Origin: Lachnospiraceae bacterium | GTDB lineage: Bacteria; Bacillota; Clostridia; Lachnospirales; Lachnospiraceae | Assembly: GCA_902363445.1 (NCBI GenBank) | Contig: CABJAB010000004.1 | Span: forward strand, 124,001-188,000 | Direction: 5' to 3' | Length of the DNA stretch: 64,000 nt | Shown here: positions 14,979-22,971 of the stretch, one piece after another | How positions within the stretch are numbered: the first letter of the stretch is position 1 | How the letters are laid out: each line of letters begins with the position of its first letter | Translations under genes and position numbers: made by a program | Notes under the pieces: model-generated | Told to the model about the DNA's origin: nothing | The model's database searches: none | Seen by the model: only the letters and a program-made list of their open reading frames with translations

Positions 14979-15629
14979 TTATTTGATGATCAGCCCCATC
15001 CGCTTCGCCAGCTCGGCGGCCTGAAAAACGTCCACTATGGCTCCGCGCAGCTCTGAATTGTCTTCCGACAGCACTAGGCCGTTTATGACGCTGTCCGTAA
15101 AATCCATTCCCCTCAAAGACGTCTTGAAAAAACTCGCGTTGACCAGCTCCGCCCGTTTCCATGTCACCTGTCTGCATTTGCACTGAGTCAAATTGCTGCT
15201 GTTAAGCCTGGTATCCTCGATCATGATTTTTTCCAGACGCGCCGCGTCAAAGTTCACATAGTCCAGATTGCAGTCTTTCACTGCGACATTTTTCATCGTA
15301 ACGCCGGAAAATTTCGCGCCGACTCCTTTGCAGGCAATGAATTGAACCCGTTCAAAATATCCTCCGTTCCAGTCGCATCCAGAAAAATCACAGGACTGAA
15401 ATATGACGTCCGTGAACCCTCCCCTTTCAAAGGAGCTCTCCCAGAAACGGCAATTCTCAAATTTCACCGCAGAAACGAGAAGACGAAGAAACATTCCTCC
15501 GTCTGCTGCCGCATCTCTGATCATCTTGTCCTGAATCCGCTCTTCCTCTTCTGCCGCTTTTGAAAGAAATTCAGCGCCGTCCAGTATGAGGTCAAGTTCC
15601 TCCGGCATGACCGGTCCTATCTGTTTCAT
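14979..15629 (-). CDS. pentapeptide-repeat protein
   Basis: A 216-residue protein with an N-terminal helical region (1-50) followed by degenerate pentapeptide repeats from about 55 to 190. Examples are VKFENCRFWESSFERGGFTD, CDFSGCDWNGGYF and LDYVNFDAARL, with Phe/Leu recurring every five residues, as in the right-handed quadrilateral beta-helix. There is no membrane segment or enzyme motif. The gene overlaps the upstream AAA-ATPase gene by four bases, implying coupled translation and a joint function that I cannot name. Confidence 0.85.
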   Translation of the reverse strand: MKQIGPVMPEELDLILDGAEFLSKAAEEEERIQDKMIRDAAADGGMFLRLLVSAVKFENCRFWESSFERGGFTDVIFQSCDFSGCDWNGGYFERVQFIACKGVGAKFSGVTMKNVAVKDCNLDYVNFDAARLEKIMIEDTRLNSSNLTQCKCRQVTWKRAELVNASFFKTSLRGMDFTDSVINGLVLSEDNSELRGAIVDVFQAAELAKRMGLIIK

Positions 15630-16504
15630 ATACTTTTTTCCTTCCTGAACTCGTTCCTGTGTGCTTCAAAAAACTCATAATAAGCTTTTACATTTTTAAG
15701 TTCTGTCCACCGCTTCACTTTCACTGGCTTTTCATCCAGATCATATATCTTCGCCCCGCGCATGGACAGCAAAAACGGAGAATGAGTAGACAGGATGAAC
15801 TGGCACTGAAAAAAACGCGCGGAATCTTCCAGAAATTCCATCAGTTCCATCTGCCTCTCCGGAGAAAGGCTGTTTTCCGGCTCATCCAGAATATAAAGCC
15901 CTCCCTTCCCTATCTTCTCCGTGAAATACCGAAAAGCGCTTTCCCCGTTGGAATATTCCCGGACATTGTCCATAAGCTGTTTTCGGACAAATATCGACTG
16001 GGATCTGCTCCTTGACAAATTCACTTTTCTCAGCTTCTCATAGTCCTCCAGTGAATGGAACTGGAAATCCGAATATTTTGATTCCAGATACTCTTTAAAT
16101 AAGTCCTCCCGCTTTTGGTGAATCCCCTCATTCAGATTCCTGATGTTCAGCATATAATCAAACACGTCGTCGCTGGTGATTATCCTTAAGTTTTCCGGCG
16201 GTTCTGAGATCCGTTCCATTTCACACAATTTTATGTAATCCGGATAAAAATTTGATTTATTATAAGCTGCTTCCCGTACCGCCCCCACTTTGTCCGCGAT
16301 AATATTAAGAGCAGTCGATTTTCCGGAACCGTTTCCTCCGTACAGAATCGTGACCGGTTCAAACTCTATTTTTTCCAACCCCCGCTGTGACAAAACCTGA
16401 AACGGATAAAAAGAATCGTAGCAGGTTCTCTGAATGCCCATGAAAAACCTCCATTCCATGCCTTCATTGGGAAACTGGAACGATTTTAAATAGGTAATGC
16501 TCAT
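15626..16504 (-). CDS. AAA-family ATPase (ABC/SMC-like, OLD-related fold)
   Basis: A 292-residue single-domain ATPase of the AAA_21/RecF-like group. Walker A is GGNGSGKST (about 55-63), the signature region is probably REYSNGESAFRYF, Walker B is GLYILDEPENSLS, and the terminal switch is FILSTHSPFL. There is no nuclease (TOPRIM) domain, unlike full-length OLD proteins. Proteins like this act as stand-alone ATPases or in two-gene systems. Here the partner is the overlapping pentapeptide-repeat gene. Confidence 0.85.
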   Translation of the reverse strand: MSITYLKSFQFPNEGMEWRFFMGIQRTCYDSFYPFQVLSQRGLEKIEFEPVTILYGGNGSGKSTALNIIADKVGAVREAAYNKSNFYPDYIKLCEMERISEPPENLRIITSDDVFDYMLNIRNLNEGIHQKREDLFKEYLESKYSDFQFHSLEDYEKLRKVNLSRSRSQSIFVRKQLMDNVREYSNGESAFRYFTEKIGKGGLYILDEPENSLSPERQMELMEFLEDSARFFQCQFILSTHSPFLLSMRGAKIYDLDEKPVKVKRWTELKNVKAYYEFFEAHRNEFRKEKSI

Positions 16505-16559
16505 ATCGCGTCATCCTTTTCTCTGGTATTTTCGGTATATCCTGCCAAGCAGTTTTTGT

Positions 16560-17609
16560 TCACGCTTTAATCGCCCATCTCATTTTCGTTGAATGAGCCC
16601 TGCTGTTTCTCAGGCATTCCTCTGCAGACGGCCGTATGACTTGATCAGAGACTTCACGGTAAACCCCCTTCTTCTGAAAAACTTTAAAGGATTTTTTCAC
16701 AAGCCGGTCCTCACCTGAATGAAAGGTCAATATGGCGGCCCGTCCGCCTGGCGCCAGCGCATCCGGCAGCTTTTCCAGAAATTCATAAAGCACTTCATAT
16801 TCATGGTTCACGTCAATCCGAAGAGCCTGGAAGGTCCTCTGGCAGGATTTTTTTACTGCCTCTTTCCTCTTTTCCCCTGGTAGGAATGCCAACGCCTCTT
16901 CAATAATCTGACGAAGCTCCGTAGTCGTGGAAATTTCCAACCCGGTCCTTCTCTTTTCCCAAACCGCTTTCGCTATTTCCTCCGCATAGGGCTCATCGGC
17001 ATTTTCAATCAGCATGCCTTCCAGTTCCTCTTGGGAAATTTTCTTCAGCCTTTCCGCGGCAGTGACGCCCTTCTCCGGATTCAGTCTCAGATCCAGAGGG
17101 CCTTCATATTTATAAGAAAACCCTCTGTCCGGGTTGTCTATCTGCATGGAAGAAACCCCCAGATCTGCCAATATAAAATCAAAAGGCCCTGACTCTGCGG
17201 AAATTTCATCCAGCCTGGCAAAATTCATATTCCGAATGGTCAGGATATCCGGTCCGTAGCCCAGGCGTTCCAGACGTTTCCTGGTCTTTTCCGATTCGCC
17301 CTTGTCTATATCCAGAGCATACAGATGCCCTTTCGTCTCCAGGCACTTCAGCATCTCCTGTGCATGTCCTCCATACCCCAGCGTAGCGTCCAGTCCGGTC
17401 TGTCCCGGCCTGATCTGCAGGAATTCCAATATCTCCTTAACACATATGGAAATGTGCATACCGGCCGGCGTACTCCCTTTTTGAATCACCCTTGCTACTG
17501 TATCTGCATATTTTTCTGGCTGAAGCTCTTTATATTTCTCTTTATAGGTTCTTGGATGGGTCCCCCGATACCGGGGACGCCTTACGTGTTTTCCCGTCTG
17601 GTCTTCCAT
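16560..17609 (-). CDS. RsmH-family methyltransferase paralogue
   Basis: A 349-residue SAM-dependent methyltransferase of the RsmH (MraW) family, which methylates N4 of C1402 in 16S rRNA. Seen are the SAM-binding loop GLDATLGYGGHA, ILADLGVSSMQIDNPDRGFSY, and the C-terminal LTFHSGEDRLVK block. It has a basic N-terminal extension of about 50 residues and a diverged tail (RAHSTKMRWAIKA). It is not beside division genes, where the housekeeping rsmH normally lies. It is therefore probably a second, specialised copy whose target may differ. Confidence 0.85.
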   Translation of the reverse strand: MEDQTGKHVRRPRYRGTHPRTYKEKYKELQPEKYADTVARVIQKGSTPAGMHISICVKEILEFLQIRPGQTGLDATLGYGGHAQEMLKCLETKGHLYALDIDKGESEKTRKRLERLGYGPDILTIRNMNFARLDEISAESGPFDFILADLGVSSMQIDNPDRGFSYKYEGPLDLRLNPEKGVTAAERLKKISQEELEGMLIENADEPYAEEIAKAVWEKRRTGLEISTTTELRQIIEEALAFLPGEKRKEAVKKSCQRTFQALRIDVNHEYEVLYEFLEKLPDALAPGGRAAILTFHSGEDRLVKKSFKVFQKKGVYREVSDQVIRPSAEECLRNSRAHSTKMRWAIKA

Positions 17610-17657
17610 ACTTTTTTACCTCTCGTTTTGTCATGTCTTTTGTATACGCCATTTCGT

Positions 17658-18449
17658 CTATTTCCAGAGAATATCTGCTTTTCTTCTCGGAGCAGTCCTC
17701 CTGTACCGGACATCCGGATATCCAAGCAGCATACAGCAGGCCACAGGCATTCCTTCAATGCCGAGCCAGTCCCTTAAAGCTTCTCCCGCTTCCAGCACGC
17801 GCATCATGTAGCCGCTGTACAGCGCCCCGGCCCCTTCCGCGGCAGCCATGTTCTCAATATTCGCGGCAGCCAATCCGCCGTCCAGAGGATTGGGAGAGGC
17901 AATGACGAGAAAAGAGGTCGCATTAAAAAAGAAGGTATCCTCGGCGGGATTCCTCTGATACTTCCGGTAGAACAACCCAAACGCCCGGGCATAATCGGGA
18001 GCAGTTTCTTTGAGTTTCCCTATGATATCCGGCATTTCTTTCCATACAAGCTCCTTAAACTCCGGCAGACGTTCCTGAACGAACACAAAACGGCAGGCCT
18101 GCTGATTCTTCGCCGTAGCCGTATAGCGTCCGGCATTCAGGATCCTCTGAACCTTATCCTTTTCCAGCGGAATATCTTTATAATTCCGGATGCTCCTCCG
18201 GAATTTCACTGCATGAAGGTACTGCACAGGATCTACGGCAAAAGTACTTCTCTCATATGCTTCTACTTCTTCCATATCATACTCCGGTATCGCAACTGCG
18301 TTCACCGGACATATGGCCACGCAATGACCGCATTGGATACAGGGCCGGACGACCTCTGCTTTTTCGTCCGTCAGCTTCAGCGCGCTTCCCGGACAATCCC
18401 TGACACATGCTCCGCAGCCGATACAAATTTCTTTCTTTATCTCAACCAT
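17658..18449 (-). CDS. nitroreductase-family protein with N-terminal 2[4Fe-4S] ferredoxin domain
   Basis: A 263-residue fusion. Residues 1-55 hold two CxxCxxCxxxCP clusters (CIGCGACVRDCP and CIQCGHCVAICP). The rest is an FMN-binding nitroreductase domain with RRSIRNYKD near its start, typical of the family. The ferredoxin part should hand electrons to FMN for reduction of an unknown substrate such as a quinone or nitro compound. It is a stand-alone gene between rsmH-like and rfbD-like genes, with its start behind AGAGGAGAACACAT. Confidence 0.9.
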   Translation of the reverse strand: MVEIKKEICIGCGACVRDCPGSALKLTDEKAEVVRPCIQCGHCVAICPVNAVAIPEYDMEEVEAYERSTFAVDPVQYLHAVKFRRSIRNYKDIPLEKDKVQRILNAGRYTATAKNQQACRFVFVQERLPEFKELVWKEMPDIIGKLKETAPDYARAFGLFYRKYQRNPAEDTFFFNATSFLVIASPNPLDGGLAAANIENMAAAEGAGALYSGYMMRVLEAGEALRDWLGIEGMPVACCMLLGYPDVRYRRTAPRRKADILWK

Positions 18450-18465
18450 ATGTGTTCTCCTCTGA

Positions 18466-19314
18466 TCAGGCCTCTTCGTATTCCTTCAAAAATCTCTTAA
18501 GTGCATCTTTCCAGCTGGGCAGCCTCTCAAAACCATTTTCTGACAGCTTGCTCTTATCCAGCCTGCTGTTCAAAGGCCTTTTCGCCTTTGCTCCGTATTC
18601 TTCACTGGTAACGGGGATGACCTTTATCTCTTTTCCCAGCTGTTTAAACACTTCACACGCAAATTCATACCAGGAGCAATACCCTTCATTCGCCACATGA
18701 TACGTTCCATACTTTTCTGTCTGTATGATTTCAGCCATACTCTTGGCTATATCCGCAGTATATGTGGGCGTCCCTATCTGATCCGAGACAACCTTAATTT
18801 CAGAATTTGTTTCCGCCAGCCTTAATATCGCTTTGATGAAATTCCTCCCGTTCATACCGTATATCCAGGATATCCTCACGATAAAATACCTGGAAAGAGC
18901 CTTTTCTACTTCCAGCTCACCCAGATATTTGCTTCTTCCATAGACACTGACCGGACACCGTTCATCATCTGTTTTCCAGGGAGATACACCGCCTCCCTCA
19001 AAGACATAATCAGTGCTTACATACAGCAGCTTAATATCCTTTTTTTTACAGACTGATACGATATTCCTCGTACCATCCACATTTATGGCGCTGCACCTGT
19101 CCGTCTCCGTTTCCGCTTTATCGACTGCCGTGTAGCCGGCACAATGTATAACGGCGTCCGGCTTCTCGGCCCGAACCGTCTCTTCTACTTCTTCCAGGTC
19201 CGTTATGTCACAGTCCGCCGACCCTACTCCCTTTGCCTCAATCTTCTGTCTTTCCAGCTCTTTCATGATATCATGGCCCAATTGGCCGGTAGCCCCAGTA
19301 ACCAATACTTTCAT
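18466..19314 (-). CDS. dTDP-4-dehydrorhamnose reductase (RfbD-like)
   Basis: A 282-residue NAD(P)H-dependent short-chain dehydrogenase of the RmlD/RfbD family. It has the Rossmann motif VTGATGQLGHDI at the N-terminus, the catalytic pair in VYGRSKYLGE, and the family stretch STDYVFEGG. It would form dTDP-L-rhamnose in the last step of that pathway, but the other rhamnose genes are not in this window. RmlD homologues acting elsewhere (for example on nucleotide sugars or as the MAT2B type) cannot be excluded. The start follows CGAGGAGACATCAA. Confidence 0.85.
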   Translation of the reverse strand: MKVLVTGATGQLGHDIMKELERQKIEAKGVGSADCDITDLEEVEETVRAEKPDAVIHCAGYTAVDKAETETDRCSAINVDGTRNIVSVCKKKDIKLLYVSTDYVFEGGGVSPWKTDDERCPVSVYGRSKYLGELEVEKALSRYFIVRISWIYGMNGRNFIKAILRLAETNSEIKVVSDQIGTPTYTADIAKSMAEIIQTEKYGTYHVANEGYCSWYEFACEVFKQLGKEIKVIPVTSEEYGAKAKRPLNSRLDKSKLSENGFERLPSWKDALKRFLKEYEEA

Positions 19315-19400
19315 TTGATGTCTCCTCGCGCTATAATCATAAAACTCCCGGAACTCATTTCGTCCCTTTATCCCTATTATAACTCAACAGAGCCAGAAAG

Positions 19401-19664
19401 CTATAATTTTATGGAGACGAACGTACCGTCTGCCGCCTCCACATGGATGATCTCCAGCCTTTTATTCTCCTTCAGGATACCCAGGCATTCCCGCGATATC
19501 ATGACAATATTCTCTTTCGTGAGCAGGCTGTTATAAGGCTCGGGCGTATTCGCCCTCATTTCCTCAAACACTTTGGCGGGAATCAGCCTTATGACAAACC
19601 CGATCATGGAGACAGGCACCGGCAGAAAAAAACGCATATCCTTCGTCCTGATTTTCACTCTCAT
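19401..19664 (-). CDS. small protein related to the SHOCT-like/YvlB family
   Basis: An 87-residue protein whose C-terminus, IIHVEAADGTFVSIKL, closely resembles the end of the neighbouring 19674-20060 product (NVEAADGTTVRVFVD), so the two are probably diverged paralogues. The N-terminus has one hydrophobic stretch (MRFFLPVPVSMIGFVIRLIP). Function unknown. It is nine bases after its neighbour and the last gene of a three-gene operon. Confidence 0.75.
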   Translation of the reverse strand: MRVKIRTKDMRFFLPVPVSMIGFVIRLIPAKVFEEMRANTPEPYNSLLTKENIVMISRECLGILKENKRLEIIHVEAADGTFVSIKL

Positions 19665-19673
19665 AATTTTCCC

Positions 19674-20060
19674 CTACTTGTCGACAAATACCCTCACCGT
19701 TGTTCCGTCTGCCGCTTCCACGTTGACAAAATCTCCTTCGATCTCGTCGTCCAGACACTCCGAAATGGCGTCCATCATACTGGAGAGGTCAACACCCTGC
19801 AGATCCTTTTCCGGTATGGGGAGCTTTCCCGTCACTTTCAGGATCTTTTTGATGGCGCCTACCGGGAACTGCACCCTCACCTTATCCCCGGAAGTACTGT
19901 CTACGATCACCCGGAACATTTTTTTGTCATAGCCGCTCTTTATGATCTGATTCTGCTGTACTGGCAAATCTGCGTTCATGGCAGACAAAAGCTCTGCTCC
20001 CTGTTCCGCTGTTATCGTTCCTTCTTCAACCATTTTTAAAATCCTCAATGTCTCATCCAT
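19674..20060 (-). CDS. SHOCT-like domain protein
   Basis: A 128-residue protein. Residues 3-28 (ETLRILKMVEEGTITAEQGAELL) are the short helical hairpin of the SHOCT-like/YvlB N-terminal type; the rest alternates predicted beta-strands. The same motif, in the form LENGEITAEQAIAQL, ends the DUF2089 protein upstream, which suggests the two interact. The start chosen is the second ATG (20060), correctly spaced from AAGGAG, rather than 20066. Confidence 0.8.
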   Translation of the reverse strand: MDETLRILKMVEEGTITAEQGAELLSAMNADLPVQQNQIIKSGYDKKMFRVIVDSTSGDKVRVQFPVGAIKKILKVTGKLPIPEKDLQGVDLSSMMDAISECLDDEIEGDFVNVEAADGTTVRVFVDK

Positions 20061-20080
20061 GATCATTCTCCTTTTTCCTA

Positions 20081-20440
20081 TTATTTAAGCTGCGCGATGG
20101 CCTGCTCCGCCGTTATCTCTCCGTTTTCCAAGGCTTTCAGGATTTCCTCTTTTTTTGCTGCCTGTGCCTCCCCCCCTGTCTCATAGCCGAGCTTCTTGAT
20201 CACGGCATCCAGTTTTGACCGGACCGTCGGATAAGATATCCCAAGCTCCTTCTCCACCTCTTTGATATTTCCCCTGCACCGGATAAACGTCTCTGTAAAA
20301 TACAATTCCTCGTCTGAAAGATAATCAAATTTGCTGAGGCGAAAACTGTTTTCGATCACCGTGTCGCAGGAATCACACTTAAGCCTCGCCACTGTAAGTT
20401 CACTGCTGCATACTGGGCAGCGGCTGATGACTTTCTTCAT
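20081..20440 (-). CDS. DUF2089-type regulator with zinc ribbon
   Basis: A 119-residue protein: an N-terminal zinc ribbon (CPVCSSELTVARLKCDSCDT), a helix-turn-helix region (IRCRGNIKEVEKELGISYPT) and a C-terminal SHOCT-like helix pair. DUF2089 proteins commonly head operons encoding SHOCT/DUF4097-type membrane-stress proteins, as here. The start is ATG at 20440 behind AAAGGAAGG. It is likely a DNA-binding regulator of its own operon, but the target is not shown by sequence. Confidence 0.85.
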   Translation of the reverse strand: MKKVISRCPVCSSELTVARLKCDSCDTVIENSFRLSKFDYLSDEELYFTETFIRCRGNIKEVEKELGISYPTVRSKLDAVIKKLGYETGGEAQAAKKEEILKALENGEITAEQAIAQLK

Positions 20441-20624
20441 GCCATCCTTCCTTTCTGTTTGGTTTTGATACAACAAATATAATACTATTATTCATAAATG
20501 TCAATATGTATATTAATATTTTTAATTTTAATATTGATTTATTTAATTCCCGATTTAAAGTTTAGTACAATATTCCCCTTTCAAAAAAAGGTGTACCTTT
20601 ACATGTCGACCTTTGTCATTTCAG

Positions 20625-20653
20625 TAGACTCTGCATTGGAGCGGCGGTATAAT
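20625..20653 (+). promoter_or_regulatory. promoter of the Spo0A_C-domain gene
   Basis: TAGACT (20625-20630), 17 bases, TATAAT (20648-20653). TGTCGAC at 20604-20610 matches the Spo0A box TGTCGAA at six of seven positions and lies just upstream. The 20441-20624 stretch is otherwise AT-rich with no gene seen. Confidence 0.65.
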
Positions 20654-20691
20654 ACTTTTATATATTACAACGTTAATTTGGAGGTGCGACT

Positions 20692-21042
20692 ATGAAGGAG
20701 ATTTATAAGTTGATGCGGTCCGCAGGGATATCTCGCTCATACCGGGGATATCAATATTTTGCAGCCGCAGTTAAAATGATATCAGAGGATGAGACAAAGC
20801 TGTCTAATATCCGAAAAGAAGTATATCTTCCCATCGCCATTCGGTATAAGGAGAATATACAAAACGTGGAACGGGATATCCGCACCATTCGTGATGTCAT
20901 TGTGCGGGACAATAAACCTTTTCTTAAAGAGCTCGCCCCGGGTGAGCCGTATAATATCAAGGCTCCTTATCCCAGAGAGATCATAGAGGCATTCGCCGAA
21001 TATGTCCTGTCAAACGGCCCATTAAAGAAAGCCAGGGAATAA
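20692..21042 (+). CDS. stand-alone Spo0A C-terminal-type DNA-binding protein
   Basis: A 116-residue protein that is essentially only the effector domain of Spo0A. It opens with IYKLMRSAGISRSYRGYQYF, then AAAVKMISEDET and YLPIAIRYKENIQNVERDIR. These follow the Spo0A_C layout (lead helix, GY-x-Y, and the recognition segment around NVERDIR). There is no receiver domain, so it cannot be controlled by phosphorylation in the usual way. The start follows TTGGAGGTGCGACT. It could compete for or modulate Spo0A sites; a near 0A-box lies in its own promoter. Confidence 0.8.
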   Translation: MKEIYKLMRSAGISRSYRGYQYFAAAVKMISEDETKLSNIRKEVYLPIAIRYKENIQNVERDIRTIRDVIVRDNKPFLKELAPGEPYNIKAPYPREIIEAFAEYVLSNGPLKKARE

Positions 21043-21060
21043 AATCCCTGACTTTCTTTT
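21024..21060. terminator. bidirectional terminator
   Basis: AAAGAAAG-c-CAGGGA and TCCCTG-a-CTTTCTTT form a stem of 14 pairs with one mismatch around a six-base loop, followed by TTTT on the plus strand. It ends the Spo0A_C gene and overlaps its stop codon; it may also serve the convergent small gene at 21097. Confidence 0.85.
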
Positions 21061-21096
21061 TTCATAAGTACATCTTTCTTTTAATCAGAAAAATCC

Positions 21097-21243
21097 TTAT
21101 ATCTGCCTGATTTTCCGGTCCACCGCTTCATTCCGGACATTATGACTCTGGTTTTGATTCTCCGGCTTCACCTTCTGCGTGATACTATTGAATTCTTCCT
21201 CGTTTTTTCTGCGGTTTTGTTCTTCCTGTTTATCCTTGTCCAT
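21097..21243 (-). CDS. small hydrophilic protein, unknown
   Basis: A 48-residue, highly charged and glutamine/asparagine-rich peptide (DKDKQEEQNRRKNEEEF at the start, ending VDRKIRQI). No domain recognised. The start at 21243 follows GAGGTGATAAT, an excellent ribosome site, which is the main reason to call it a gene. The composition is reminiscent of small spore-associated or DNA-binding peptides, but this is not evidence of function. Confidence 0.55.
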   Translation of the reverse strand: MDKDKQEEQNRRKNEEEFNSITQKVKPENQNQSHNVRNEAVDRKIRQI

Positions 21244-21338
21244 ATTATCACCTCTTTCGTTAGTATGAGCAATTTGACATCTTCTTATTACATGATATGA
21301 TGGTAACGTCATAGCACTGGGAAAACACTGCCTAAACC

Positions 21339-21365
21339 AATGGTCGAGTCCAGTATTCGACCATT
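21339..21365. promoter_or_regulatory. inverted repeat upstream of the XRE gene
   Basis: AATGGTCGA (21339-21347) and TCGACCATT (21357-21365) are perfect arms nine bases apart, about 70 bases before the XRE start codon. This is a plausible operator for the XRE protein itself. Confidence 0.5.
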
Positions 21366-21434
21366 AATCGGTTGTTGTTATCCTGATTCTGCTTTATGAT
21401 ATTGCCAAACGAAGGAATAGAAAGAGGTACATCC

Positions 21435-22274
21435 ATGGGAAACAATCAAAGTGAAAAAACCGGAAAATTCATCTATGAGATGAGAAAAGCTCAAAATCTG
21501 ACGCAAAAAGATCTGGCCGAAAAATTAGACGTAACAGACAAAGCAATATCTAAATGGGAACGAGGGCTGAGCTGTCCTGATATCTCTCTTCTGATACCTC
21601 TGTCTAAAATATTAGATGTGACGACGAGCGAACTCTTGAACGGAGAAAAAAAAACCGCCCCCCAGCAGGAACTGACAGAAGCCACGGTAGAAGAGGCTCT
21701 TCAGTATTCCAGCCGAAGCACCAGGCAGAAAATGGAACAGATAAAAAAGAATACGCTTGTCATCTTATCCGCGTCCTTCCTGATTGCCGCCATCATTTGC
21801 CTGATCTGTGATTTCGGCATAACTGAATCCCTGACTTGGTCGCCTCTTGTCCTTGTCTCTTTGGTATTCAGCTGGATGGTTCTGCTGCCCTTCTTTCAGT
21901 CCAAAAAGAAAATCATCAAGAAAACTTTTCTAGTCCTCAGCATCTTAATCATTCCTTATCTGGCGGCTTTAGCATGGCTTTTAAAGGAATCCCTGATATT
22001 CAGGCTGGGAGCATGCGTTTCCATCATCTCCATAGCTGCGCTATGGTGTATATACGGTGTTTTTACAAAACTTCGGAACCGAAAGCTGCGTGCTCTGGGA
22101 ATCACCCTTCTGCTTGCTGTTCCCACGAGTCTGGGAATTAATTATACGGTCGCATATTTGATCAGCCAGCCGAAAAAAAACATTGCGGAGGATGTCGTAA
22201 ATGTCCTCTCTTTGCTCATATCTGCCATAATCTGTTTTGGAATCGACTATCTCATGGCACAGCGAAAAAAATAA
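21435..22274 (+). CDS. XRE-family regulator with C-terminal membrane domain
   Basis: A 279-residue protein: helix-turn-helix at about 15-65 (AQNLTQKDLAEKLDVTDKAI, then SKWERGLSCPDISLLIPLS), linker, then about six or seven hydrophobic segments from 105 to 275. It is the same design as the gene broken by the mobile element (LAERLFVTESAVSKWETG). Such membrane-tethered regulators probably sense envelope conditions; no target is known. The start chosen at 21435 follows AGAGGTAC. An inverted repeat upstream may be its operator. Confidence 0.88.
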   Translation: MGNNQSEKTGKFIYEMRKAQNLTQKDLAEKLDVTDKAISKWERGLSCPDISLLIPLSKILDVTTSELLNGEKKTAPQQELTEATVEEALQYSSRSTRQKMEQIKKNTLVILSASFLIAAIICLICDFGITESLTWSPLVLVSLVFSWMVLLPFFQSKKKIIKKTFLVLSILIIPYLAALAWLLKESLIFRLGACVSIISIAALWCIYGVFTKLRNRKLRALGITLLLAVPTSLGINYTVAYLISQPKKNIAEDVVNVLSLLISAIICFGIDYLMAQRKK

Positions 22275-22317
22275 ATCTATCCGCTTCACAACAATATTTT
22301 TCCGCTCTCTTGATAAA

Positions 22318-22359
22318 GCGACATATATGTCGCATAATAGTAAGCGACACAAATGTCGC
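22318..22359. promoter_or_regulatory. two TetR operators before the tetR-phosphorylase pair
   Basis: GCGACATATATGTCGC (22318-22333) is a perfect 16-bp palindrome. GCGACACAAATGTCGC (22344-22359) repeats the GCGACA/TGTCGC arms. The copies are 26 bases apart, about 15 bases before the tetR start, the expected layout for autorepression. Confidence 0.8.
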
Positions 22360-22374
22360 AAACAAGGAGCATAT

Positions 22375-22971
22375 ATGGGGATAAAAGGAGAACAAACGAA
22401 GCAGCTGATCTGCTCGAAAGCATACAGACTATTTGCTGAAAAAGGATATAAAGAAACGACTATGCAGGATATCTGCGAAAGAACGAATCTCAGCCGCGGC
22501 GGTCTCTACCGCCACTATGGAAGCACTGAACAGATTTTTTTGGAAATTTTATCTGCTCTTATGAAAGACCAGCAGAATGAATTTTCCGGAAAGATACAAT
22601 GCGGCGAACCTGCCGCAAAGATATTGGATGACACTCTGACAAGATATGAACAAGAAATGCTCGATTCCGAGAACTCCCTAAGCGTCGCCATATATGAATT
22701 TTTCAGCAGCCCTCATATATCCAAAAGCGATAATTCCATCTCTTATCAATATCTGGCCTCTAAAAAAATGTGGACGGAATTGATAGAGTACGGGGTTCAG
22801 ACAGGAGAATTCCAAAATGTGGACCCGGAAGCCGTTTTTGACCTGATCATATTTTCCTACCAGGGAGTCCGGATGTACAGCCGTCTTATGAATATAGACA
22901 AAAAGCTGCCGCATAACATAACCGGCCAGATCAAACGTTTATTGCTTTTCAAAAAGGAGGATATAAAATGA
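22375..22971 (+). CDS. TetR-family regulator
   Basis: A 198-residue regulator with a canonical N-terminal helix-turn-helix (KGYKETTMQDICERTNLSRG, then GLYRHYGS) and a helical ligand domain. The start at 22375 follows AAGGAGC; the frame is open further upstream but passes through the operator region. Two GCGACA/TGTCGC palindromes precede it. The gene overlaps the nucleoside phosphorylase gene by four bases, so both are likely repressed together and induced by a nucleoside-related ligand (inference). Confidence 0.92.
   Translation: MGIKGEQTKQLICSKAYRLFAEKGYKETTMQDICERTNLSRGGLYRHYGSTEQIFLEILSALMKDQQNEFSGKIQCGEPAAKILDDTLTRYEQEMLDSENSLSVAIYEFFSSPHISKSDNSISYQYLASKKMWTELIEYGVQTGEFQNVDPEAVFDLIIFSYQGVRMYSRLMNIDKKLPHNITGQIKRLLLFKKEDIK

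Noticed and set aside
14962..14979. Hairpin AGCCTGT/ACAGGCT as a terminator of the pentapeptide gene
   Set aside because: Only seven pairs and no T run on either side; kept only as a note, not as a terminator call.
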